Below are positions 1 through 7,637 of a stretch of DNA of 39,166 nt, piece after piece. Source of the stretch: an uncultured Clostridia bacterium (lineage in GTDB: Bacteria > Bacillota > Clostridia > Oscillospirales > JAAYOS01). The translations under genes were made by a program, and so were the position numbers. Under the pieces are notes generated by a model that saw only the letters and a list, made by a program, of their open reading frames with translations, did not search any database and had not been told where the DNA came from. The DNA lies in assembly GCA_947585215.1 (NCBI GenBank), contig CANPWY010000005.1, positions 1-39,166 on the forward strand, written 5' to 3'. Numbering within the stretch: position 1 is the stretch's first letter; every line of letters begins with the position of its first letter.

Positions 1-911
1 TCCTCAAGCGAGAGATCCTGCGGCCGGAGCTGGAGTATCGGGTATCCCGCCTGCGCAAGCGCCCGGAAGAGCGGCTTGCGGATGTCCACCTGACCGTCCG
101 ACTCGACAAGCATGTCGCACGCGCCCTCCTCACGGTCCGGGAGCGGCGTCACCACGCGCACGCCGGGTACGCTGCGGACGGTGTTCGCGACGGCGCTCCG
201 TGCGCCGGCGCACCGGAGCGTGAGCGCGTGGCCCTGAGCGACGTTTGCCTGAAGACCCTGCGGCGTATCGTCCGCGATGATGCGTCCCTCCTTGATGACG
301 AGGACGCGCTCGCATATCTGCTCGACCTCGGGCAGGATGTGCGTCGAGAGGATTATCGTGCGCTTCTTGCCGAGCTCGCGTATGACGTCGCGTATCTCGA
401 CTATCTGGCGCGGGTCGAGGCCGACGGTCGGCTCGTCGAGGATAAGCACCTCGGGGTCGCCTATCAGCGCCTGAGCGAGGCCGACGCGCTGGCGGTATCC
501 CTTGGAGAGGTTGCGTATCACGCGGTTGTAGACCTGGGTGATACCCACCATCTCGCATATCGAGGAGATGTGCTTCTTCCTGTCCGCCTCGCGCGACTTC
601 GCGCCCTTCAGGTCATAGACGAAGTCGAGGTAGTCCTTCACCGTCATGTCGAGGTAGAGCGGCGGCTGTTCAGGAAGATAGCCTATCTGCTTCTTCGCCT
701 CAAGGGGATCCTCGAGCACGTTGACGCCGCCTATCGAGGCGGAGCCGCTCGTCGCCGAGAGGTACCCGGTGATTATGTTCATGGTTGTGGATTTGCCTGC
801 GCCGTTCGGCCCGAGGAAGCCGACTATCTCGCCCTCGTCTATCTTGAAGGAGATGTCGGTCACGCCCCGCTTGTCGCCGTAAAGCTTTGTCAGGCGGTTG
901 ACTTCGATCAT
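1..911 (-). CDS. ABC transporter ATP-binding protein (ABC-2/gliding-type exporter), truncated by window edge
   Basis: Minus-strand frame open to the window edge (absent from ORF track): MIEVNRLTKLYGDKRGVTDISFKIDEGEIVGFLGPNGAGKSTTMNIITGYL...NLSKGYRQRVGLAQALIGDPEVLILDEPTVGLDP; Walker A, signature and Walker B all present. Confidence 0.93.
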   Translation of the reverse strand, partial: MIEVNRLTKLYGDKRGVTDISFKIDEGEIVGFLGPNGAGKSTTMNIITGYLSATSGSASIGGVNVLEDPLEAKKQIGYLPEQPPLYLDMTVKDYLDFVYDLKGAKSREADRKKHISSICEMVGITQVYNRVIRNLSKGYRQRVGLAQALIGDPEVLILDEPTVGLDPRQIVEIRDVIRELGKKRTIILSTHILPEVEQICERVLVIKEGRIIADDTPQGLQANVAQGHALTLRCAGARSAVANTVRSVPGVRVVTPLPDREEGACDMLVESDGQVDIRKPLFRALAQAGYPILQLRPQDLSLE

Positions 912-1111
912 TTGCAAAACCGTCCTTTCGGTTGCCGTGCGCGCCGACGGCCTGTCCCGTTTCCCGGGACGGTGGGCGCGGAGCGCACTTCTGGCTTTAA
1001 CCACGTAATTATAGCACAATCTTTCCCGTTTGGCTAGTGCCAATTTACAGCGATTTGCCGTTTTTTCGATTTATGCGGTCAGGTTTTTTGCGGCCGACGG
1101 CGCGGGCGCGG

Positions 1112-2524
1112 CTATTTCGCGGCCGGCAGGCCGAACCGCATCGTCGTTTTTTTGCCCTCGGGTATGCACTCCACGCTCTCTCCGTGGCGGTCGAGTATGC
1201 GTTTTACGAGGTAGAGCCCGAGGCCCATGCCCTCGGTACTGCGGGAGCGGTCGGTCTTGTGGAAGCGCTCGAATATCCGCTCGCGCTCGTCGGGCGGTAT
1301 CGGCGGCCCGATATCCGAGAGGGAGAACGTCACCCGCTGACCTCGGCGCTTTATCGAGAGCTCGAGCGCCGTCTCCTCGTCCGAATACTTCACCGCGTTT
1401 TCCACGAGGTTCCACACCACGCGGTAGATGTAGTCCATGTCGCCCGTGACCTCCGCCGGCTCGTCGAGGTCGAGCGCGAGCGTGAGGCGCTTCGCGTTTA
1501 TCTTCTCCTCCTGACCCGCGAGCACCTGACGCGCGGTCTCGCTCAAATCGAACGCCGTGATGTTCAGCGGGACGCCGCCGTCCGCCTCCATGCGGCTTAT
1601 CTCGAGCATCTGGGTGACGAGGCGGCTGAGGCGCTTCGTCTCGCGGCTCACGACGCCGAGACAGCGCTCCTGCTTCTCGGGCGGTATCACGCCGTCGAGG
1701 ATGCCGTCCACATACCCGGAGATGCTCGTCATCGGCGTCTTCAGCTCGTGGGAGATGTTCGCGATGAACTCGCGCCGCCGCGACTCCGACTGGTCTAGCG
1801 ACTCCGCCATCAGGTTGAGGCTGTGCGCGAGCCCGCGTATCTCGTCGACCTGCCCGCCGTCCTCGTCGAGGCGCGGCGAGAAGTCGCCGCGCGCGAAGGC
1901 GCGGCTCGTCTCCGCCATGTCCTTGAGGGGCTGGGTGAGGCGGCGCGTGTAGAAGTACGCCCACAGGCCCGCCACCGCGAGCACGAGGACGGCCATTATC
2001 ACAAAGAGGCGGAGGAAGTTCGTGAGCAGGCGCTGGCTTGCCTCGGTCGTCGTCGAGACGAACACCGCGCCGCAGAACTCGCCGTCCTCAGAGCGCACCG
2101 GCAGTCCCACCGTGAAGTAGTCGCTCTTGTAGAGGCCGCCGAGGTCTCCCGCCGCGACGTACTCCCCACCGCGCTGCAGCCGCTCCATGACGCCCTGCGA
2201 GACGTAGAGGGTATAGTCCCACTCCACTCCCTCCGGCGTCGCGACGACGCGGCCGTACTTCCCCGTTATCACGACCTCGCATCCGCTCATGTCGCTTGCG
2301 AGCCGCGCCGCGCTCGAGAGCGTACTGCTCATGGCGACGGTGCCGCTTTGCACATAGCTCTGCGCGACGCGGGATATGTTTTCCGCGGACTGCCTCATGG
2401 TATACTCGCGCTCGGCGCGGGTGGAGCGGAGCGCGAGCAGAGACACCGACGAGCCGAGCAGCAGGAAGCTCGCTATGAGCAGCGCCGCCGTCGCGGAAAA
2501 GGTCCTTCCGAATATCGTTCTCAA
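1112..2524 (-). CDS. Sensor histidine kinase (2 TM, HAMP, HisKA, HATPase)
   Basis: FIANISHELKTPMTSISGYVDGI H-box; N/G boxes (NLVENAVKYS, GMGLGLYLVKRILDRHG). Confidence 0.95.
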   Translation of the reverse strand: MRTIFGRTFSATAALLIASFLLLGSSVSLLALRSTRAEREYTMRQSAENISRVAQSYVQSGTVAMSSTLSSAARLASDMSGCEVVITGKYGRVVATPEGVEWDYTLYVSQGVMERLQRGGEYVAAGDLGGLYKSDYFTVGLPVRSEDGEFCGAVFVSTTTEASQRLLTNFLRLFVIMAVLVLAVAGLWAYFYTRRLTQPLKDMAETSRAFARGDFSPRLDEDGGQVDEIRGLAHSLNLMAESLDQSESRRREFIANISHELKTPMTSISGYVDGILDGVIPPEKQERCLGVVSRETKRLSRLVTQMLEISRMEADGGVPLNITAFDLSETARQVLAGQEEKINAKRLTLALDLDEPAEVTGDMDYIYRVVWNLVENAVKYSDEETALELSIKRRGQRVTFSLSDIGPPIPPDERERIFERFHKTDRSRSTEGMGLGLYLVKRILDRHGESVECIPEGKKTTMRFGLPAAK

Positions 2525-2550
2525 TGAAAACGCCTCCGTCTGACGGCGAA

Positions 2551-3237
2551 CTAGTTTCCGTCGGTCTCGAATTTATAGCCCACGCCCCAGACGGTCTTGA
2601 GCTGCCAGTGCTCGCTCGCGCCCTCAAGCTTCTCACGCAGGCGCTTGATGTGTACATCCACCGTGCGGTTGTCGCCGAAGTAGTCGATGCCCCACACGGC
2701 GTCGAGGAGCTGGTCGCGGGTGTAGACGCGGTTCGGGGAGGACGCGAGGTACGCAAGGAGCTCAAGCTCCTTGGGCGGCGTGTCCACCTTTTTCCCGCCC
2801 ACGGTGAGCTCGAAGCTCGACATATCTATGATAAGGTTGTCAAAGACGAGCCGCTCGGGCGCGCTCTCGCCCGAGCCGGCGCGGCGGAGCACCGCGTGGA
2901 CGCGCGCTATCACTTCCTTCATCTCGAAGGGCTTGGTGATATAGTCGTCCGCGCCGGCCTGGAGGCCGCTCACGCGGTCGCCGAGCTCGCCCTTGGCGGT
3001 GAGCATTATTACCGGCGTCTTGCTCGTCGCGCGTATCTCGGCGAGCACGCCCCATCCGTCGAGCTTCGGGAGCATGACGTCAAGCAGAACGATGTCCGGG
3101 CGGAAGACCCTGAGCTGTTTCAGCGCGTCCTCGCCGTCGGGGGAGATCGTCGTGCTGAATCCCTCCCTCTGCATGTATATCTCCACAAGCTCCGCTATGT
3201 TTTCGTCGTCCTCGACTATGAGCATCTTCTTCGGCAT
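2551..3237 (-). CDS. OmpR/PhoB-family response regulator
   Basis: MPKKMLIVEDDENIAELVEIYM...DIVLLDVMLPKLDG...; C-terminal winged helix DQLLDAVWGIDYFGDNRTVDVHIKRLREKLE. Confidence 0.96.
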   Translation of the reverse strand: MPKKMLIVEDDENIAELVEIYMQREGFSTTISPDGEDALKQLRVFRPDIVLLDVMLPKLDGWGVLAEIRATSKTPVIMLTAKGELGDRVSGLQAGADDYITKPFEMKEVIARVHAVLRRAGSGESAPERLVFDNLIIDMSSFELTVGGKKVDTPPKELELLAYLASSPNRVYTRDQLLDAVWGIDYFGDNRTVDVHIKRLREKLEGASEHWQLKTVWGVGYKFETDGN

Positions 3238-3413
3238 ATTTACCTCCGCGCGCCGCGGGCGCTTCTCCCGCGGCGCATAAAATGTGCTGTGCTATTGTAT
3301 AACGGTATTATATCACAAGTCTCGGTACTCCGGTGAACAATTTGTGAATTTGCAATGAAGAATATTCCTGCTTGCCAATACCCGTCGAACGTGTTACAAT
3401 ATAATCTGTCCAT

Positions 3414-4019
3414 TTGTCGCCGGAGGCTCCGACCCGGCGCATACATACGCAAGGGTTTCGGGAGAGGACGTCGGCATTGCAAAGCAAACACAGATTTCCC
3501 ACAAGGATGCTCGTCACGGCGGCGCTGCTCATCGCGCTCGATGTCATATTCGCGCGGTTTCTCCGCTTCTACACGCCGGGCGCGCTCGACCGCATAAGCC
3601 TCCAGTTCCTTCCGAACGCTATCGCGGGGGCGATATTCGGACCGATAGGCGGCGCGCTTATCTGCGTCGTGGGCGACGTGGTGGGGATGCTCCTCAACCC
3701 GGACGCCTCCGGCTTCATGCCGCTGATAACGCTCGCGTGCGCGGCGCGCGGCGCGATATACGGGCTCTTCCTGTATAAGAAGGAGCCGGGATTCCTCCGC
3801 TCGCTTGCGGCGGTCGCGACGGTCACGGTCGTGGTGGAGCTCGGCATGATGCCGATCTTTCTCTCGATACTCTACGGAAACGCGTGGCGCGCGGTGCTTA
3901 TCGGCAAGCTCCCGTGGCGGCTCGTTTCGATACCGGCGTTTGCCGGCGTTCTCACCGCCGTGTTCCGCGCTCTGAGGAGCGCAAAGGTCCTCCGCCCCGC
4001 AAGCCGCGGGCAGTCATAA
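3414..4019 (+). CDS. ECF transporter S component, folate-type (FolT-like) membrane protein; true start may be TTG at 3477 or ATG at 3507
   Basis: MLVTAALLIALDVIFARFLRFYTP...LQFLPNAIAGAIFGPIGGALICVVGDVVGML resembles the folate ECF S component family; GGAGAGG lies upstream of TTG 3477. Confidence 0.8.
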   Translation: MSPEAPTRRIHTQGFRERTSALQSKHRFPTRMLVTAALLIALDVIFARFLRFYTPGALDRISLQFLPNAIAGAIFGPIGGALICVVGDVVGMLLNPDASGFMPLITLACAARGAIYGLFLYKKEPGFLRSLAAVATVTVVVELGMMPIFLSILYGNAWRAVLIGKLPWRLVSIPAFAGVLTAVFRALRSAKVLRPASRGQS

Positions 4020-4040
4020 ATTCTTCGGGAGGTAAACATC

Positions 4041-4469
4041 ATGTTTTGTACCCATTGCGGAAAAAGCATACCCGACGGGGCGAAGTTCTGCCCCGAGTGC
4101 GGCGCCGCAGTAAACGCCGCGAGCGGCAGTGCCGCAAGCAATACAAACAACAACTCAAATTTTAATAACGTACAGTATTCTTCCTCGCAGAATCAACAGT
4201 ACGGATACAACTATCCGCCGTATACCCCGGTGCGTCCCGTGGACGCGCCGAACGCGGGCTTCCTCGCGCTCGGACTGTTCTTCCCGCTCGTGGGATTCAT
4301 CCTCTGGCTCGTCTGGCGGGACGACCTTCCGCTCCGCGCAAAGAGCGCCGGAAAGGGCGCGCTGATAGGCGTCTGCCTCTGGGTCGGGATAGTGCTGCTG
4401 ATAGTGCTCTGCCTAGCGATATTTGTCGGCGCCGCCGTCGGCGGTGTTCACTACTACTCGCATTGGTGA
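4041..4469 (+). CDS. Zinc-ribbon small membrane protein
   Basis: N-terminal MFCTHCGKSIPDGAKFCPECGAAV zinc ribbon; Asn/Tyr-rich linker; two hydrophobic segments; GGGAGG RBS. Confidence 0.8.
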   Translation: MFCTHCGKSIPDGAKFCPECGAAVNAASGSAASNTNNNSNFNNVQYSSSQNQQYGYNYPPYTPVRPVDAPNAGFLALGLFFPLVGFILWLVWRDDLPLRAKSAGKGALIGVCLWVGIVLLIVLCLAIFVGAAVGGVHYYSHW

Positions 4470-4475
4470 CGCGGA

Positions 4476-4871
4476 ATGGGCGATAACAGCAAAACGTCCG
4501 TCCTCGACATGGCCGAGATGCTCGAGATACAGCGCCGTCTTCACGACGCGCACCCCGAGTGGGGCGGGCTCACCGTCGAACACGGTCTGCGTCAGCTCCT
4601 CTGGATGGTGGGTGAGATAGGCGAGGTCATCGACGTCATAAAGAAGGCCCCGGCGGAGCGGTACATGTCCCCGGGCGAGGTGCGGGAGCACTTCGTCGAG
4701 GAGTTCTGCGACGTCATGATGTACTTTGCGGACACGCTCGTCTGCTACGGCGTGACGGCGGAGGAGTTTGCCGAGGCGTACCGCAAAAAGGCGGACTACG
4801 ACCTCATCCGCGATTACCTGTCGCAGAACGAGGCTGTATATGGGGAAAAGTCCCCAAAAACAAGGAATTAA
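4476..4871 (+). CDS. MazG-like nucleotide pyrophosphohydrolase family protein
   Basis: WMVGEIGEVIDVIKK...HFVEEFCDVMMYFADTL matches the EExxE...D/E pattern of MazG/dUTPase-like all-alpha NTP pyrophosphatases. Confidence 0.7.
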   Translation: MGDNSKTSVLDMAEMLEIQRRLHDAHPEWGGLTVEHGLRQLLWMVGEIGEVIDVIKKAPAERYMSPGEVREHFVEEFCDVMMYFADTLVCYGVTAEEFAEAYRKKADYDLIRDYLSQNEAVYGEKSPKTRN

Positions 4872-4887
4872 GGGAGATAACCTGAAG

Positions 4888-6225
4888 ATGCCCAGATGTA
4901 ATACGGAACGCGCGCAGGCGATATGGCGCTCGGTGATGAACGCCCTGCGCGGCGACCTGTCAAGCCTCGTCATAGACACCTACATAGAGTACGCCAAGGG
5001 CGTGGATATCACGAGCGAATACTTCGTGCTCTGCTGTGAGAACACCGTCTCGCGGGACTGGATAGAGCGCAGTCAGCGGCAGAACATCGAGCGGCTCCTG
5101 CTCGAGGAGGTCGGCGCGCCGGTGCAGCTTCGCCTGCTCGCGGGCGAGGAGGAGGCGCGCGCCTACATCGCGGAGCGGGAGAAGCCGGACGCGGCGGGCG
5201 TCGGGAGCGAGTACACGTTCGAGAACTTCATCGTCGGCGGCTCGAACCGCTTTGCACACGCGGCGGCGCAGGCCGTCGCGGCGGGGGAGGCGACGAGCTA
5301 CAACCCGCTCTTCATCTACGGCGGCAGCGGTCTCGGCAAGACCCATCTGCTCTACGCCATAGCAAACGAGTTCCGCCGGCGCTTTCCCGCAAAGCGCGTG
5401 ACCTACGTGCGCGGGGAGGACTTCACAAACGAGCTCATCGAGGCTATTCGCGAGGGACGTCTCCGCGCCGGACGCGAGCGGGAGTTCCGCGAGAAGTACC
5501 GCTCGAGCGACCTGTTCCTCGTTGACGACATACAGTTCATCGCGGGCAAGGAGGCCACGCAGGAGGAGTTCTTCAACACCTTCAACGCCCTGCACGAAGC
5601 GGGCAAGCAGATAGTCCTCACGTCCGACCGTCCGCCGAAGGAGATGAGCCGCCTCGAGGAACGGCTCCGCACGCGCTTCGAGTGGGGCGTGATATGCGAC
5701 GTTCAGCCGCCCGACCTCGAGACGCGGGTGGTGATAGTCCGCTCGAAGGCGAGCGCCATCGGCATGGACATGCCGGACGCGGTCGCGATGTACGTCGCGG
5801 AGAACATCACCTCCAACGTCCGGCAGATAGAGGGCGTCGTGAAAAAGCTCGGCGCTTACTCCGCGCTGCTCCGCGAGCCGATAACCGTCGCGACGGCACA
5901 GCACGCTATTGGCGACGTGTTCACCGAGAAGAGCGAGCCCACGGCGGACATCATCATCGAGGAGGTCGAGCGGTTCTTCGACCTCGACCGAGGGTCGCTC
6001 GCGGGCAAGCGGCGCGACGCGCGCACCGCGCACGCCCGCCAGGTCGCGGGCTACCTCATGCGAACGATGACGAAGCTGAGCTTCCCCGAGATAGGGCGCG
6101 CGCTCGGGCGGCACTATTCGACCATCATGTACTCGGTCGATCAGGTCGTGGACTCGCGCCGCACCGACCGCCAGCTCGACACCGATTTGAAGGATCTCAC
6201 CATTAACATTACGAATCATCAGTAA
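4888..6225 (+). CDS. dnaA: DnaA-family replication initiator (divergent domain IV)
   Basis: YTFENFIVGGSNRFAHAAAQAVA, GGSGLGKTHLLYAI Walker A, LFLVDDIQFIAGKEATQEEFFNTFN Walker B, LTSDRPPKEM, domain IV helix-turn-helix; ATG at 4888 preceded by AAGGGAG. Confidence 0.93.
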   Translation: MPRCNTERAQAIWRSVMNALRGDLSSLVIDTYIEYAKGVDITSEYFVLCCENTVSRDWIERSQRQNIERLLLEEVGAPVQLRLLAGEEEARAYIAEREKPDAAGVGSEYTFENFIVGGSNRFAHAAAQAVAAGEATSYNPLFIYGGSGLGKTHLLYAIANEFRRRFPAKRVTYVRGEDFTNELIEAIREGRLRAGREREFREKYRSSDLFLVDDIQFIAGKEATQEEFFNTFNALHEAGKQIVLTSDRPPKEMSRLEERLRTRFEWGVICDVQPPDLETRVVIVRSKASAIGMDMPDAVAMYVAENITSNVRQIEGVVKKLGAYSALLREPITVATAQHAIGDVFTEKSEPTADIIIEEVERFFDLDRGSLAGKRRDARTAHARQVAGYLMRTMTKLSFPEIGRALGRHYSTIMYSVDQVVDSRRTDRQLDTDLKDLTINITNHQ

Positions 6226-6238
6226 GGCGTCAACACCG

Positions 6239-6275
6239 AAAGCCCCGCGAAACGTATGTTTCGCGGGGCTTTTTG
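6239..6275 (+). terminator. Rho-independent terminator after the dnaA-like gene
   Basis: AAAGCCCCGCGAAACGTATGTTTCGCGGGGCTTTTT: GC stem plus T tract. Confidence 0.9.
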
Positions 6276-6281
6276 CCGCGC

Positions 6282-6338
6282 AAAGTTGAGACTTATCGGG
6301 TAAAAATATGATGTATCATCATATTATCAACTTTACCC
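6282..6338 (+). promoter_or_regulatory. Nested palindromes in the promoter region of the tyrosine recombinase gene (candidate operator)
   Basis: AATATGATG-TAT-CATCATATT (6305-6325), inside GGGTAAA...TTTACCC (6298-6304/6332-6338) and AAAGTTGA...TCAACTTT (6282-6289/6327-6334). Confidence 0.6.
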
Positions 6339-6351
6339 CAAGGAAGTCTCT

Positions 6352-7230
6352 ATGAAAATGACAAATTTGGTTCTTACTCCGGAAATTCTCTCCGCCTTCG
6401 CGCGCGAGCTCGAAGCGAAGCGGCGCAGTGTCTGCACGCGCGAGAAGTACCTGCACGACGCGCGCGAGTTCGCGCGGTTTCTCGCGGGGCGTCCCGTCTC
6501 GCCGGAGCTGACGCTTGAGTATCGCGACGCGCTCATCTCCTCCGGCTACTCTCCGTCCAGCGTGAACACGATGCTCGCGTCGCTGAACGCTCTGTTCCGC
6601 TTTGTCGGGCGGGAGGACTGCCGCGCCGAGCGGACGCGCGTCCAGCGCGAGGCGTTCCGTCCCGAGGAATGCGAGCTCACCCGCGACGAATACCTCCGCC
6701 TGCTCGGCGCGGCGTCGTCCCGCGAGCGACTCATCCTCGAGGCGATATGCTCCACCGGGATACGCATCTCGGAATTGCGGTATTTCACCGTCGAGGGCGT
6801 GCGGCGCGGCGCGCTGTCGGTGACCTGCAAGGGCAAGACGCGCTCCATCCTGCTCACCCACAAGCTGAAAACTCTGCTTTTGCAGTACGCGGAGGAGCAA
6901 GGCGTCACTTCCGGCGCGATCTTCCTCGACCGTCACGGCAACCCCGTCGGGCGAGGCACGGTCTGGGCGATGATGAAGCGCCTCGCGCGAAAGTCCGGCG
7001 TCCCGGAGGCGAAAGTCTTCCCGCATAACCTGCGGAAGCTGTTCGCCCGGATGTTCTACGAGCGGAGCCATGACATCGCCAAGCTCGCTGACGTGCTCGG
7101 TCACAGCAGTGTCAACACGACGCGCATCTATATCATGACGACGGGCGCGGAACACAGGGCTATGCTCGAGGAACTAGACCTCATCCCGGACACGGAGTAC
7201 CGACCGTCGGGCAGGCGGCGAACGGCGTAG
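6352..7230 (+). CDS. Tyrosine recombinase/integrase, candidate DNA invertase
   Basis: SAM-like N-terminus and full catalytic set: TGIRISEL (Arg), CKGKTR (Lys), HNLRKLFA (HxxR), LGHSSVNTTRIYI (His...Tyr). Confidence 0.95.
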   Translation: MKMTNLVLTPEILSAFARELEAKRRSVCTREKYLHDAREFARFLAGRPVSPELTLEYRDALISSGYSPSSVNTMLASLNALFRFVGREDCRAERTRVQREAFRPEECELTRDEYLRLLGAASSRERLILEAICSTGIRISELRYFTVEGVRRGALSVTCKGKTRSILLTHKLKTLLLQYAEEQGVTSGAIFLDRHGNPVGRGTVWAMMKRLARKSGVPEAKVFPHNLRKLFARMFYERSHDIAKLADVLGHSSVNTTRIYIMTTGAEHRAMLEELDLIPDTEYRPSGRRRTA

Positions 7231-7246
7231 GCCGGACAACAAAAAA

Positions 7247-7270
7247 TCGACATTATTGGTATAATGTCGA
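7247..7270 (+). repeat. Left crossover site: TCGACATTA-TTGGTA-TAATGTCGA
   Basis: Perfect 9-bp inverted arms around a 6-nt asymmetric spacer, the expected architecture of a simple tyrosine recombinase core site. Confidence 0.85.
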
Positions 7271-7317
7271 TCAAACAGAGCCGGACGGCATGCCGCGTCC
7301 GCATAAAATCAATTATT

Positions 7318-7345
7318 ATTATAGTCACTCTGCCAAAGAAGTCAA
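7318..7345 (-). promoter_or_regulatory. Near-consensus sigma-A promoter inside the invertible segment, pointing left (OFF relative to the pilin gene)
   Basis: Minus strand TTGACT-16 nt (tctttggcagagtgac)-TATAAT; -35 at 7345-7340, -10 at 7323-7318. Confidence 0.8.
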
Positions 7346-7403
7346 GAGCTGTAAGGAAATTTCCCTGAAAACAGGCTTGATTTACATATTTTGAGTGTAG
7401 TCG

Positions 7404-7451
7404 GCACACCCTCGGCGCTCCTTTTGAAAGCAAAGGAGCGGGAGGGTGTGC
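7404..7451. other. Long interrupted hairpin in the middle of the invertible segment
   Basis: GCACACCCTcggCGCTCCTTTtgaaagcAAAGGAGCGggAGGGTGTGC: two stacked 9-bp stems; no T tract on either side. Confidence 0.8.
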
Positions 7452-7533
7452 GAAAGCGCGCCCAAATTTTCTGATTTGTGCAAAACAGAAACGATTCAGC
7501 CCGATTTTGAAGCAAACCGAAATGTGCGCAGTT

Positions 7534-7555
7534 GACATTATACCAATAATGTCGA
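7534..7555 (-). repeat. Right crossover site, inverted orientation
   Basis: 22/22 identical to the left site on the opposite strand. Confidence 0.85.
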
Positions 7556-7637
7556 AAAAACGGGGCCTCCCGACGGTAGTTCCGCATGACCTTTGTCGAT
7601 TTTGACGAAGGAAAACACTCTGTTAGGAGGTTCAACA

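Larger units (their letters stand above)
7247..7555. mobile_element. Putative invertible promoter segment bounded by inverted 22-bp crossover sites
   Basis: Left TCGACATTATTGGTATAATGTC (7247-7268); right copy is its exact reverse complement GACATTATACCAATAATGTCGA (7534-7555). Adjacent to a tyrosine recombinase gene. Confidence 0.85.

Noticed and set aside
954-972. GTTTCCCGGGAC resembling a Noc binding site
   Set aside because: Only the central TTTCCCGGGA matches ATTTCCCGGGAAAT; single occurrence, likely chance in GC-rich DNA.
130-1037. Long ORFs at 130-558 (-) and 228-1037 (+)
   Set aside because: One is out of frame with, the other antisense to, the clear ABC ATPase gene on the minus strand; typical high-GC shadow ORFs with low-complexity Arg/Ala/Leu sequence.
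3395-3476. THF riboswitch upstream of the FolT-like gene
   Set aside because: Some inverted segments (CTCCGACCC...GGGTTTCGGGAG) but I could not match the known THF riboswitch core by eye; needs a covariance-model scan.
6305-6325. Palindrome upstream of the recombinase as a third inversion site
   Set aside because: Arms (AATATGATG) and 3-nt spacer do not resemble TCGACATTA-TTGGTA-TAATGTCGA.
7532-7560. TTGACA at the right crossover site as a pilin promoter in the current orientation
   Set aside because: No acceptable -10 hexamer 15-19 nt downstream (the region is AAAAAACGGGG), so it does not rescue pilin expression in this orientation.
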